DNA of 64,000 bases from positions 131,501-195,500 of the forward strand of contig JANQAB010000001.1 of the NCBI GenBank assembly GCA_024707265.1. Reading direction: 5' to 3'. Made by a program: the position numbers and the translations under genes. This document shows positions 38,075 to 47,358 of this stretch, piece by piece; the first letter of the stretch is position 1; the number at the start of each line of letters is the position of its first letter. This DNA is from Sporocytophaga sp. (GTDB taxonomy: Bacteria > Bacteroidota > Bacteroidia > Cytophagales > Cytophagaceae). The notes below the pieces were generated by a model. That model worked only from the letters and a program-made list of their open reading frames with translations, had not been told where the DNA came from and made no database searches.

Positions 38075-38101
38075 GTACACCGAACTTTTGAAAAAAGTAA
38101 A
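38075..38101 (-). promoter_or_regulatory. Candidate CAZyme promoter, site d (GH11)
   Basis: Minus-strand TGTTTAC, 17-bp spacer after TTTAC, TGTAC then TGCCA. The predicted start would lie about 50 bp before the GH11 ATG. Its upstream half faces that of site g, 30 bp away. Confidence 0.55.
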
Positions 38102-38131
38102 CATCAATACCAAAAAACTTTTTTCTATTTG

Positions 38132-38157
38132 TTTACCATTCAAGAAGATGAGTGTAG
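38132..38157 (+). promoter_or_regulatory. Candidate CAZyme promoter, site g (esterase)
   Basis: Plus-strand TGTTTAC, 16-bp spacer after TTTAC, TGTAG. This is the only copy on the plus strand, and it precedes the only plus-strand CAZyme gene, 37 bp before its ATG. Confidence 0.55.
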
Positions 38158-38193
38158 TCCGGCGAAACACATTTTCCATCTAAAAATTAAAAT

Positions 38194-39351
38194 ATGAAAA
38201 AACTTATCCTACTTGCTTTTTTGCTCACAAACCTCGTCTGCTTTGGCCAGCAGTTTTCTCAAAAATGGTCAAACATAAATTACGTAGGTGACAACCAAGG
38301 ATTTCACAACCTTGACATCTACCTCCCTAAGGTAGTGAAGGATAAATATCCTGTAGTAGTTTACATTTATGGAAGTGCCTGGTATAGCAATAATTCCAAA
38401 GGAGCAGACATGAACACTATAGGAGCAGCATTATTGGATGCTGGCTTTGCAGTAGTAACCCCAAACCATAGATCAAGTGGAGATGCAAAATTTCCTGCTC
38501 AGATCCATGACATTAAAGCTGTAATAAGATTTATCAGGGGCAAAAGCACAGAATATAAATTTGATACAACCTTTGTAGGTATCAGCGGAAGTTCTTCAGG
38601 AGGACACCTTGCTTCTTTAGCAGGAACAACCAATAACGTTAAAGATTATACAGTGGGCTCTGTTACCATGAACATAGAAGGGACTTTGGGAAATTATACG
38701 CAATACAGCAGCGAAGTAGATGCTGTCTGCGATTGGTTTGGCCCAATTGATTTTTTCAAAATGGAAAACTGCAATACTTACAAATCCGGAAATTCTCCAG
38801 AGTCTGATATTATAGGAGGACCACTCCCATCTAATTTAGACAAACTAAGACTTTTAGGTCCTATTACATATATTGACCCAACAGATCCTCCGTTCCTTAT
38901 CTTCCATGGAAGCAGCGACAATGTAGTTCCAAGCTGCCAAAGTCAGTTTTTTAATACCGCTCTGAAAAATGCTGGCGTGGAAAGTGAATATGTATTAGTT
39001 CAAAATGGTCAGCATGGGCCAGGTGTCAATAATGTACAAGCTAACCTGCAGAAAATGGTTACCTTTTTCCAAAATGAAAGAGAAGCAGTTGTTACATCTA
39101 TTTATGGAACAACAAATAAATCAGCATCACTAATAATAATTTCCGAAAACTCAACTGTAGACCTTTCAACATTATCAATAGGGAAAGTTGAAAAATTTGA
39201 ACTGGTTGATATGTCTGGAAGATTGATTACCGCGGGCTCTTCAGACGGAAATCAGATTTATCTAGGCGGGTTAAATAATGGCATCTATATACTTTCTCTT
39301 TATACTTCAAATGGAGAAAAACTGGTTCAAAGAGTTGCCAACTGGAAATAA
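38194..39351 (+). CDS. Secreted alpha/beta-hydrolase esterase with T9SS sorting domain
   Basis: A 385-residue exported esterase, probably acting on acetyl or feruloyl groups of xylan. A signal peptide (about 1-18, ending CFGQ) precedes an alpha/beta hydrolase domain (about 25-295) of the bacterial feruloyl/acetyl esterase (BD-FAE-like) type: YIYGSAW as the oxyanion segment, the nucleophile elbow GSSSG (S134), an acid in HGSSDNVVP (D242) and the His in NGQHGPG (H274). The last 75 residues (SLIIISENSTVDLS ... LVQRVANWK) form a T9SS-type sorting domain without the usual PNP motif. It is the only gene of the xylan locus on the plus strand and has its own candidate promoter and terminator. The acyl group it removes cannot be read from sequence. 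Confidence 0.88.
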   Translation: MKKLILLAFLLTNLVCFGQQFSQKWSNINYVGDNQGFHNLDIYLPKVVKDKYPVVVYIYGSAWYSNNSKGADMNTIGAALLDAGFAVVTPNHRSSGDAKFPAQIHDIKAVIRFIRGKSTEYKFDTTFVGISGSSSGGHLASLAGTTNNVKDYTVGSVTMNIEGTLGNYTQYSSEVDAVCDWFGPIDFFKMENCNTYKSGNSPESDIIGGPLPSNLDKLRLLGPITYIDPTDPPFLIFHGSSDNVVPSCQSQFFNTALKNAGVESEYVLVQNGQHGPGVNNVQANLQKMVTFFQNEREAVVTSIYGTTNKSASLIIISENSTVDLSTLSIGKVEKFELVDMSGRLITAGSSDGNQIYLGGLNNGIYILSLYTSNGEKLVQRVANWK

Positions 39352-39395
39352 TCATTAACTGTGATTTAATCCGGGTTAGCATATATAAATCAACG

Positions 39396-39438
39396 AAAAA
39401 GGTTCAGGAATTTAAAACTTCTGAACCTTTTTTGTATT
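39396..39438 (+). terminator. Terminator of the esterase gene
   Basis: AAAAAGGTTCAG pairs with CTGAACCTTTTTT around a 13-nt loop, followed by GTATTG. Confidence 0.88.
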
Positions 39439-39448
39439 GTCGATAATT

Positions 39449-39497
39449 GTCTGAATCAGGATTTACAGGATTTTAGAATTAACAGGATCTTGGTTTA
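39449..39497. repeat. Dispersed intergenic repeat, copy 1
   Basis: GTCTGAATCAGGATTTACAG followed by GATTTTAGAATTAA and GGATCTTGGTT recurs in inverted orientation at 63459-63506. The core carries an internal near-duplication (CAGGATTTACAGGATTTT ... ACAGGATCTT). Non-coding repeat family of unknown role. Confidence 0.65.
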
Positions 39498-39555
39498 AGT
39501 TGGCAACGAAATTTAAGTGGCTAATCCTACTTTTTACTTTTTGAAAGAATAAAAA

Positions 39556-41895
39556 CTACTGTCTGCTAATTCTCATCACATTCTGACTCCCGGCCTGATT
39601 AAGAAACAGAAAATATATTCCAGGTACCAGGTTCTGACCAATGTGTTGCTCCTCTGTCCCCTGCCCTTTTTCTATTAAAGTACCTTTTGAATCCGTAATG
39701 AAGTATTCAAAGTCCCCTTTCTTTTTGATATGTAATCCCGACTCTGAAAATGGATTAGGATATAAATCAACGCTTTCACTTTTATTATTTTTTAGACCTG
39801 TTATCACATCCGAAAATTCGATATAATTCAGGTTCATATAGCTTGCATCAAAAGCTATCCTCATTACATGCTCACCGGCAGTAAGATTTATATCTTTTAT
39901 AGAAACCGTTTGCCAGGTTTGCCAGCCACCGGTATTAGGAACGTTTACAGGACCTGTAACATCTGTTCCATCCATTTCTATATGAAACTGTTTACCATCG
40001 CCATCCGCTGCTACCCTTGCACTAAGATCATACTGCCCAGAAGCAGGAACATTTACAGTATACTCCAGCCATTCACCCTGTAAGATATAACCCACATTAA
40101 AAGTACCATCAACATCTTGAGTAGTTTCAATATCCACTTCATCATTTCTGAGTGTGGCATTTCCTTCATTACCATTGGCATTGGCTTCGTGATAAGCAAG
40201 ACCTTCTCCTCCAAGATCATACTCTTCTGCTTCTATCCTCCCTGGTATAAAATGTGCTGTGCCTTTAAAAGGCTCTTGCTTCAGTTCTTTGGTTAATGTA
40301 AAAGTCACATAGTTCATGTTCACATAATCTGTAGCACCGATAGTAATCCTCATGATTTTTTTTCCGGCAGCGAGATTGATGCCTTTTACTTTTACTGTTT
40401 GCCATGTCTGCCAGCCAGTAGTATTAGGAATAGCTATATTGCCAGCTATATTCGTACCATCTATCGCTACTGATAGAGTGCGGCCATCCCCGTTAGCTGC
40501 CACTCTCAAATCAAGGTCATAGGTTCCGGGAGTCTTCACATCTACACTGTATTCAAGCCACTCACCGGCAGTTGCGTAGCCTATGTTATAACCAGCACCT
40601 ACATCCGTGCAGGTTTCAATATCAACATCTTCATCGGTTCGGAAGTTAACAACAGGAGTCACCTGACTACCCGGACTGTCATCGTTGTATGCAAAACCAT
40701 TGCCTCCCACATCAAAATGTTCTAACTGAATGGTACCGGGAACTATATGCCAGATATTATTATAAGGACCTTTTGGTAGATTTACCCTGATGGTTATCGT
40801 CGCTTCACTTGTTTTGCCATCATTGTCGGTTGCTACTGCTTTGATCTGGTAAGTACCGGCAACTACATTAGACCAGGTATAAGAGTATGGAGCTGTATTG
40901 TCTGTGTTTAGTAAAGTACTTCCATTATAAAACTTCACATTGCTAATACTACTGTTAGATGAACTTGCAGATACTGATAATTCTATATTACTTCCTGCAC
41001 TAAAAATTGTATTATTAGTCGGAGTGACAAATGCAACAGAAGGCCCGGAGATTGTTGGAAGCAGACTTAGCATCTTTTGAGCATACCGTTGTCCAAGAGT
41101 CCGATAAGACGCTGAAGTAAAATGCAAATTATCTCCTACATGAGGCAATCCTGCAGCAGAAATAACATGAGCATTGGGAACAACATTTGGCATCGTAGCG
41201 ATTACAGCATTATGCCCTCCGCAAGCACCGCCTTGAGCAGATGTTACAAGCTCCCCTACCAGTAAAGGAACTTTAGCCGGATCCAAACCTAAGTCTTTGA
41301 TCAGGTTGTCATAGATGGCTTTAACCTTTGCCGGCCAGGTCGATTGCATGTTATTGGTTTCGCCCTGGTGCAGAAGGATTCCTTTTATTACACCGTCTTT
41401 CTGAGCTATTTTTGCCACTTCAACGAGACGACCGTAAGGATTTCCGCCATACTGGGCAATATTGCCCTGCATCCACGAAGGGGCCGTTGATACATAACTT
41501 GCATAATTAATTTTATCAAAAAGAGCAATATCACAACCTCCAATTGCAACAGGTACAACACCAACCTTGATATTTACAGGAAGATTTGCAACCATAGTCC
41601 TTCCGAAATAATCCGAAGGCCCTAGTCCTGTATTGCATCTTACTAGCGGGGGATTAGCTGTCTGCCATTTACCTAAAGTGTAGGATTTACCTCCGGAATT
41701 ACAATTAACAGCACCCATTACCTGAAACCGGCTATCAACTGTTCTATCCTGAGCCTCAATCGTTGCGGCCCCTTCCATATTGGACTGACCAAAACAGAGG
41801 TAAATATGAAAGTTGGGATCCTGAGCAAAAGAGATTTGCTGAGAAATAAATGTAAGCAATATCAGTATCCAACAAACTCTAAGATAGATTTTCAT
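39556..41895 (-). CDS. CE6-type (SASA/SGNH) acetyl xylan esterase with two CBM6, T9SS-secreted
   Basis: A secreted esterase expected to remove acetyl groups from xylan. Signal peptide about 1-25; the SGNH-like domain spans about 27-280 with the nucleophile S38 in FGQSNMEG, an oxyanion region at VAIGGCDI, HQGETN (about 176-181) and the acid-base pair D255/H258 in VGDNLHF. A Big_7-type Ig linker (about 283-370) and two CBM6 domains (about 375-520 and 525-665; QLEHFDVGG... and EAEEYDLGG...) follow, then a T9SS sorting domain (about 695-779, LYPNPF). This Ig-CBM6-CBM6-CTD tail is shared with four other proteins of the locus. A terminator lies between it and the upstream CE1 gene, so it is probably transcribed on its own. 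Confidence 0.9.
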   Translation of the reverse strand: MKIYLRVCWILILLTFISQQISFAQDPNFHIYLCFGQSNMEGAATIEAQDRTVDSRFQVMGAVNCNSGGKSYTLGKWQTANPPLVRCNTGLGPSDYFGRTMVANLPVNIKVGVVPVAIGGCDIALFDKINYASYVSTAPSWMQGNIAQYGGNPYGRLVEVAKIAQKDGVIKGILLHQGETNNMQSTWPAKVKAIYDNLIKDLGLDPAKVPLLVGELVTSAQGGACGGHNAVIATMPNVVPNAHVISAAGLPHVGDNLHFTSASYRTLGQRYAQKMLSLLPTISGPSVAFVTPTNNTIFSAGSNIELSVSASSSNSSISNVKFYNGSTLLNTDNTAPYSYTWSNVVAGTYQIKAVATDNDGKTSEATITIRVNLPKGPYNNIWHIVPGTIQLEHFDVGGNGFAYNDDSPGSQVTPVVNFRTDEDVDIETCTDVGAGYNIGYATAGEWLEYSVDVKTPGTYDLDLRVAANGDGRTLSVAIDGTNIAGNIAIPNTTGWQTWQTVKVKGINLAAGKKIMRITIGATDYVNMNYVTFTLTKELKQEPFKGTAHFIPGRIEAEEYDLGGEGLAYHEANANGNEGNATLRNDEVDIETTQDVDGTFNVGYILQGEWLEYTVNVPASGQYDLSARVAADGDGKQFHIEMDGTDVTGPVNVPNTGGWQTWQTVSIKDINLTAGEHVMRIAFDASYMNLNYIEFSDVITGLKNNKSESVDLYPNPFSESGLHIKKKGDFEYFITDSKGTLIEKGQGTEEQHIGQNLVPGIYFLFLNQAGSQNVMRISRQ

Positions 41896-41944
41896 ATTAT
41901 AATAAAATCATTAATAAGAAGTATGCGCGCTAAAAACATCAGGA

Positions 41945-41985
41945 AAAATTCTACTGGCAGAAAAAAACGTCTGCCAGTAAAATGT
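41945..41985 (-). terminator. Terminator of the CE1 gene
   Basis: TACTGGCAG / CTGCCAGTA stem with a 10-nt loop (41952-41979 core); on the minus strand it is followed by GAATTTTT. Confidence 0.75.
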
Positions 41986-42001
41986 GCTTAAGTATTACTT
42001 T

Positions 42002-44398
42002 CTAAAGCTTCAAAATCTTTTGTACAAAGGTTTCTTTTCCTCTCTCAATCATCAGGAAATAAGCACCAGGTTTAAGGTCTTTACCTATCAAAGCATTTCC
42101 ATAACCATTTCCTGATTCAATTTTCAATCCTCGTAAATCAGTAATGCTATATTGAAAGTCTCCCGGAACATTCATAGCGAATCCATCATTTCCGAAAGGA
42201 TTAGGGAATACGTTTATATCTGATGATACATGTTTATTAGTACCTGTAATTACATCTCTGAACTCCATATAATTCAGGTTCATATAGCTGGCATCAAAAA
42301 CAATTTTCATGATATTTTTTCCAGCAGTAAGTGGAACATCTTTTACTGTAATGGTCTGCCAGGTTTGCCAACCGCCTGTATTTGGAACACTGATTGGCCC
42401 TGTAACATTATTGCCGTCCATTTCAATATGAAAAGTTTTACCATCACCATCAGCAGCAACCCTTAAATCTAAATCATAAGAACCTGTACCGGCTACTTCC
42501 ACTGTATATGCAAGCCATTCGCCCTGAAGAATATAGCTTATATTGTAAGTTCCGTCTACATCACCTGTTGTTTCAATATCAACTTCATCATTCCTGAATG
42601 TAGCCCCACCTTCATTTCCATTGGTATTGGCTTCATGGTACGCCAGGCCTTCTCCACCAAGGTCATATTCTTCTGCTTCGATCCTTCCTGGTATTAGATG
42701 TGCAGAACCATTAAACGGCTCCTGTTTCAGTTCTTTGCTTAGAGTAAATGTGACATAATTCAGATTTACGTAATCAGTAGCACCAATGGTGACACGCATG
42801 ATCTTTTTACCTGGTGTGAGATTGATATCTTTCACTAAAACAGTTTGCCAGGTTTGCCATCCAGTGGTATTAGGGATAGCGATATTGTTTGCAATAGCCG
42901 CATCATCCATTGCCACAGATACGGTGCGACCGGTACCGTTGCAGGCAACACGCAATGCCAGATCATAAACACCTGCGGTTTTCACATCTACAGAATACTC
43001 CAGCCACTCACCTGCCGCAGTCCAACCAATGTTATAACCACCTCCTGTATCAGTACACTCCTCAATATCAACATCCTCATCACTTCTGAAGGCAACGCCT
43101 GTCTCACTACCGGGACTGCTGTCCATATAAGCAGTACCATTTCCTCCTACATCAAAATGCTCCAGTTGAATTGTACCTGGAATAGCATGTACTGCACCAT
43201 TATAAGGGCCCTGAGGCGGATTTACTTTAATGGTAATAGATGTCTCAGCCGTTTTATTCTGACTATCTGTAAGTACTGCACGAATGGTATAAGTACCAAC
43301 TGCTACGTTTGTCCAGTTATAGGAATAAGGGGCTGTATTATCAGTGCTAAGTAATGTGGTACCATTATAAAACTTCACGTTACTAATCGTACCGTTAGGA
43401 GTAGCTGCTGTAGCTACCAAATTAATAGTAGCAGGTGCCGTAAATACAGTAGAAGCAGGTTGTGTTGCTAAAGTTATAGAAGGGCCTACATTTAGAGAAA
43501 ACTTCCTTAAGAAGTTCCAGAGTTCTATTGTAGTGTGCACTCCTGCATCATCATTAGAATGCCAATGCCCTTTTCCGTCCAGTGTAACTAAAGAAACTGC
43601 ACTGTTATTACAAGGTCCCCAATACTCCATTACAGACCTTGAGTTTGGTCTATTTGCAGGATATGGTGTCGTTCTTGTGCCAGTAGAAGGGCACTGATTC
43701 CAGGTTCTCCACTTTTGAAGCATGGCCACTACCCCTTGTTGATTACCACTTTGCTGATAATATACCACATCGTCAGATGTTCCATGAACGTGAATGATGG
43801 GCATTGGTCTGGAACTGGCTGTGGTATTTGAGAATAGGTATCCTGAAACCGGACCGATTGCAGCAATTTTATCTGCTATCTTATTAGCAGTGTGATAACT
43901 CATCATGCCTCCCATGGAAAACCCGGATACATATACCCTATTCCTGTCGATACCGAAACGAGTGACCATAGATTCAATAATGGCTAAGATAAAATCTGTA
44001 TCTCTGTTTCCGTTTATATCCCAGGAATTATTAACCCCTGCTGGATAGACCACAACAAATTTTGCGGTATCTGCTACTAATTCCCATTTTGCCTGATTCT
44101 TCTGATAATTAATATCCTGGTTCAATCCATGGAGCGAAATTACCAGAGGTCTGTTCTGAGGAAGATTTGAAGGTGTATACACAAACAAACTTCTACTCTG
44201 ACCTCCAACAGTAAGTGTTGTTTGCTGTGCACTTGAGACTAGCGGAGTCAATAACAAAACAACCCAAAACAAAAGATAAAGAGTACCTTTCTTTAAACTT
44301 TCATTAACAGGGTTTTCAGAAACCATTACTTTAAGTGGAAATCCGCTTAAAGCATTTTCAGTAGCGCTATGCAATGCGTTTTTGAAAAATAAATTCAT
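42002..44398 (-). CDS. CE1 (PHB depolymerase/feruloyl-type) esterase with two CBM6, T9SS-secreted
   Basis: A secreted alpha/beta hydrolase, probably an acetyl xylan or feruloyl esterase. The catalytic domain (about 60-300) has ISLHGLN, the nucleophile elbow GFSMGG (S161), the acid in HGTSDDVVYY and the His in GKGHWHSNDD (about 278-280). A Big_7-type Ig domain (about 305-390), two CBM6 domains (about 400-545 and 550-690) and a T9SS sorting domain (about 720-798, VFPNPFGN) complete it. With the ATG at 44398 the signal sequence is unusually long; an internal ATG at 44326 (MVSENPVNESLKKG) gives a more normal leader and may be the real start. A candidate promoter lies about 100 bp upstream and a terminator directly after the stop. 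Confidence 0.88.
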   Translation of the reverse strand: MNLFFKNALHSATENALSGFPLKVMVSENPVNESLKKGTLYLLFWVVLLLTPLVSSAQQTTLTVGGQSRSLFVYTPSNLPQNRPLVISLHGLNQDINYQKNQAKWELVADTAKFVVVYPAGVNNSWDINGNRDTDFILAIIESMVTRFGIDRNRVYVSGFSMGGMMSYHTANKIADKIAAIGPVSGYLFSNTTASSRPMPIIHVHGTSDDVVYYQQSGNQQGVVAMLQKWRTWNQCPSTGTRTTPYPANRPNSRSVMEYWGPCNNSAVSLVTLDGKGHWHSNDDAGVHTTIELWNFLRKFSLNVGPSITLATQPASTVFTAPATINLVATAATPNGTISNVKFYNGTTLLSTDNTAPYSYNWTNVAVGTYTIRAVLTDSQNKTAETSITIKVNPPQGPYNGAVHAIPGTIQLEHFDVGGNGTAYMDSSPGSETGVAFRSDEDVDIEECTDTGGGYNIGWTAAGEWLEYSVDVKTAGVYDLALRVACNGTGRTVSVAMDDAAIANNIAIPNTTGWQTWQTVLVKDINLTPGKKIMRVTIGATDYVNLNYVTFTLSKELKQEPFNGSAHLIPGRIEAEEYDLGGEGLAYHEANTNGNEGGATFRNDEVDIETTGDVDGTYNISYILQGEWLAYTVEVAGTGSYDLDLRVAADGDGKTFHIEMDGNNVTGPISVPNTGGWQTWQTITVKDVPLTAGKNIMKIVFDASYMNLNYMEFRDVITGTNKHVSSDINVFPNPFGNDGFAMNVPGDFQYSITDLRGLKIESGNGYGNALIGKDLKPGAYFLMIERGKETFVQKILKL

Positions 44399-44507
44399 AT
44401 TATTCAGGTTTGATGTATGTAATTATTATTACTTTAGTTTATATATTGAGCTCTATTCCAACTGATATCAGGTACCCTTCAACTCCCTCCTAACATCCGA
44501 CATATAC

Positions 44508-44533
44508 CTACCCACAACATAAAATAAAGTAAA
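44508..44533 (-). promoter_or_regulatory. Candidate CAZyme promoter, site e (CE1)
   Basis: Minus-strand GTTTAC, 16-bp spacer after TTTAC, GGTAG. It is the least conserved of the six sites in its downstream half (GGTA instead of TGTA) and lies about 100 bp before the CE1 ATG. Apart from this the 293-bp gap at 44399-44691 shows nothing. Confidence 0.45.
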
Positions 44534-44691
44534 CCTTCTTATAGATATTTTTGGCACTGCCACAGTCGCCACCCAATAATACCACTTACTGACAGCGCAC
44601 ACGGGTCTTTTTCGAATAAATAATTCATACAATTTCAGATTTGATCTTTTAAATTTTATTTCAACTTATTCCAGTGACATTTCCACTCCAA

Positions 44692-47214
44692 TCAATGCTT
44701 AACAACTTTTTCATTAATCATTTTCGTGGTAGTCTTTACTGACACCAAATATATCCCCGGTATAAGACCAGCGCCCACCACAAGAATATCATTACCTTTG
44801 CCACTCTCCACCTGTAACCCTGTTATGTCGGTGATTGTATAATCAAAACTACCTTGTGTACTTATCTGAAAACCTTCATTGGAAAAAGGATTAGGATAGA
44901 TTACTTTATCATGGAGCTCCATTGCCTGAATGCTTGTAACCACATCATTAAACTGTATGTAGTTAAGATTCATATAGTCAGAGTCAAAAACCAGTCTCAT
45001 TACCTGTTGTCCGCCTTTTAAGCTCACATCTTTAATGGTAATGGTTTTCCAGGTTTGCCAACCGCCTGTATTGGGTACATTAATAGATCCTGTCACATTT
45101 ACTCCGTCCATTTCAATGTGAAAGGTCTTGTTTTCTCCGTCAGCAGCTACTCTTACATCCAGATCATAATTGCCTGTCGCTGCGACATCTACAGTGTATT
45201 CCAACCACTCGCCTTTTAAAATATAACCTACGTTAAAAGCTCCGTCAATATCCTGTGTCTCTTCAATATCTACTTCATCCTCTCTGAATGCCGCCTTTCC
45301 TTCATTACCATTTGAATTGATTTCATGGTACGCCAGACCTTCACCACCAAGGTCATACTCCTCTGCCTCAATTCTTCCAGGTACCTGATGAGCTGTACCA
45401 TTGAAGGGCTCCTGCTTCAGTTCTTTTGTTAACCTGAATGTCACATAATTCATATTGACAAAATCTGTAGTGCCTATCGTAACTCTCATAATCTTTTTTC
45501 CCGGAGTGAGACTAATGCCTTTTACTGCTGCAGTTTGCCAGGTTTGCCAACCTCCAGTGTTAGGCATACTAATTTCACTTGCAATGTCGCTTCCATCCAT
45601 CGCGACTGAGACTGTGCGTCCGTCACCATTGACTGCAACTCTTAAGTCGAGATCATAAATGCCCGGGGTTTTCACATCTACGCTGTATTCAAGCCATTCA
45701 CCTGCAGTAGCCCAACCAACGTTGTATCCTCCCTGAGTATCTGTACAGCTTTCAATATCTACATCTTCATCTGTCCGAAAGTTTACAGCAGGGCTAACCT
45801 GACTTCCTGGACTATCATCCCTGTATGCAAAGCCATTGCCACCAACATCAAAATGTTCAAGCTGAATGGTACCTGGGATTGAGTGAACAGAGCCACCATA
45901 TGGACCTTGCGGTGGATTAACCTTTATCGTAATCGTGGCTTCTGAGCTTCGATTTTGATTATCTGTCGCTACAGCTCTTACATTATACACTCCTGCAGCC
46001 ACATTCTCCCAAGTGAAGCTAAAGGGAGCGGCATTGTCTGTATGAAGCAATGTGGTTCCATTAAAGAAACTTACGCTAGATATAGTGCCACCATAAGCTA
46101 TGGCCTCTGCTGTTAATGTAATCGAAGCAGGAGCTGAAAACGAATGACCAGACGAGGGACTGGTAAAACCAATAGCAGGAGGACCAGAAGGGGGGCATGG
46201 TGAGTTCATTGTAATTCCTGCTGTGGTTTGAGTGATGGGCTTTATAGTTCCATCAGCATTGTAACAGAGGTATTCAACACAGACACTTCTGCGGCCTGTA
46301 GCAGGCCCTTGTCCGTTAAGTGTCAGGGTTGCATTGTGATAAAAGAGATAAGATTGACCTTTATACTCTACAATACCAGGGTGAATGGTATAGCTATTTT
46401 TCGCCGTACCAGTTAAAACTCCACGATAGGTCCAGGGGCCGTTGATGTTGGTTGCTGTTGCATAACAAATCTGCTCGGAACCTACCGGAGCTACAAAAGC
46501 AGGATATGTAAGATAGTAGATACCATTACGCTTATGAAGCCAAGGTCCTTCTGCATAGTTTGGCGGTGTAATCATTTTAATTTCACCATCAATTTCCGTC
46601 ATATTGGGCTTGAGCTTAACCAGGTAACAAATCGGATTTCCCCAGGATAGATAAGCTTGCCCGTCATCGTCAATCAATACTGTTGGATCAATATCATCCC
46701 AGACCTTTCCGTTATTGGTCATATTATCACGAATCAACGGCGTTCCCCGAGCATCTACAAAAGGGCCGGTAGGACTATCCGAAACAGCTACACCGATATT
46801 TCTTCCACCATAAGGATTTTTCCCTGTTACAGTCACATACAAATAAAATTTCCCATTTCTCTCTACTACCTGTGCTGCCCATGCATCTTTATCTCCCCAG
46901 GTAAAATTATTCGGTGTAATCATGGGACCATGATAGGTCCAGTTTTTCATATCAATAGTAGAATAACAAAGCCAGGCAGTCATGGTAAACAATTCTCCAT
47001 CTTTAGCCTCATCTTTTCCCACGTAAATGTACAACCTTCCATTATGAACAAGAGGTGCAGGATCAGCAGTAAATGAATTACGGAAAATCGGATTCTCTCC
47101 TGACACAAAAGAAGTCTGGCCATAAGCTGAACTTGTCAATACAAAAAAGCTTAAACAATTGACCAGGATAACAGACAAATGTCCTTTTATGAAAAAGATT
47201 AAGTTTTTCATCAA
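44692..47214 (-). CDS. GH43 arabinofuranosidase/xylosidase with two CBM6, T9SS-secreted
   Basis: A secreted inverting hydrolase of family 43, expected to remove arabinose side chains or xylose from xylan. Signal peptide about 1-33; five-bladed propeller about 38-335 with the three family acids in place: base D51 (TADPAP), pKa-tuning D176 (DDIDPTV) and acid E222 (YAEGPWL). The wording (FTADPAPLVHNGRLY, EGPW, HPGIVEYKG) fits arabinoxylan-type members better than simple xylosidases. A Big_7-type Ig domain (about 345-430), two CBM6 domains (about 435-580, 585-725) and a T9SS sorting domain (about 755-840, IYPNPF) follow. It lies 144 bp after the cytochrome gene without an obvious terminator between them, so co-transcription is possible. 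Confidence 0.92.
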   Translation of the reverse strand: MMKNLIFFIKGHLSVILVNCLSFFVLTSSAYGQTSFVSGENPIFRNSFTADPAPLVHNGRLYIYVGKDEAKDGELFTMTAWLCYSTIDMKNWTYHGPMITPNNFTWGDKDAWAAQVVERNGKFYLYVTVTGKNPYGGRNIGVAVSDSPTGPFVDARGTPLIRDNMTNNGKVWDDIDPTVLIDDDGQAYLSWGNPICYLVKLKPNMTEIDGEIKMITPPNYAEGPWLHKRNGIYYLTYPAFVAPVGSEQICYATATNINGPWTYRGVLTGTAKNSYTIHPGIVEYKGQSYLFYHNATLTLNGQGPATGRRSVCVEYLCYNADGTIKPITQTTAGITMNSPCPPSGPPAIGFTSPSSGHSFSAPASITLTAEAIAYGGTISSVSFFNGTTLLHTDNAAPFSFTWENVAAGVYNVRAVATDNQNRSSEATITIKVNPPQGPYGGSVHSIPGTIQLEHFDVGGNGFAYRDDSPGSQVSPAVNFRTDEDVDIESCTDTQGGYNVGWATAGEWLEYSVDVKTPGIYDLDLRVAVNGDGRTVSVAMDGSDIASEISMPNTGGWQTWQTAAVKGISLTPGKKIMRVTIGTTDFVNMNYVTFRLTKELKQEPFNGTAHQVPGRIEAEEYDLGGEGLAYHEINSNGNEGKAAFREDEVDIEETQDIDGAFNVGYILKGEWLEYTVDVAATGNYDLDVRVAADGENKTFHIEMDGVNVTGSINVPNTGGWQTWKTITIKDVSLKGGQQVMRLVFDSDYMNLNYIQFNDVVTSIQAMELHDKVIYPNPFSNEGFQISTQGSFDYTITDITGLQVESGKGNDILVVGAGLIPGIYLVSVKTTTKMINEKVVKH

Positions 47215-47358
47215 TTAAATATTTTTAGATTATTTAACTTCTTGTTTTTATTAAAAAGAAAATCCGACTTTGTAGAACCTCTGCTATAGAACCACAATGC
47301 ATGGAACTTGACTGATGACTTTGAAACCCTCCATCCTATTTTTACCTACCTGATCAAA

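Noticed and set aside
42845..43354. A 169-codon open frame on the plus strand
   Set aside because: It runs antisense through the first CBM6 and the Ig domain of the CE1 protein; equivalent antisense frames occur over the same cassette in neighbouring genes, so it reflects codon composition.
46657..47076. A 139-codon open frame on the plus strand
   Set aside because: Antisense to the catalytic GH43 domain, whose active-site residues are all conserved on the minus strand.
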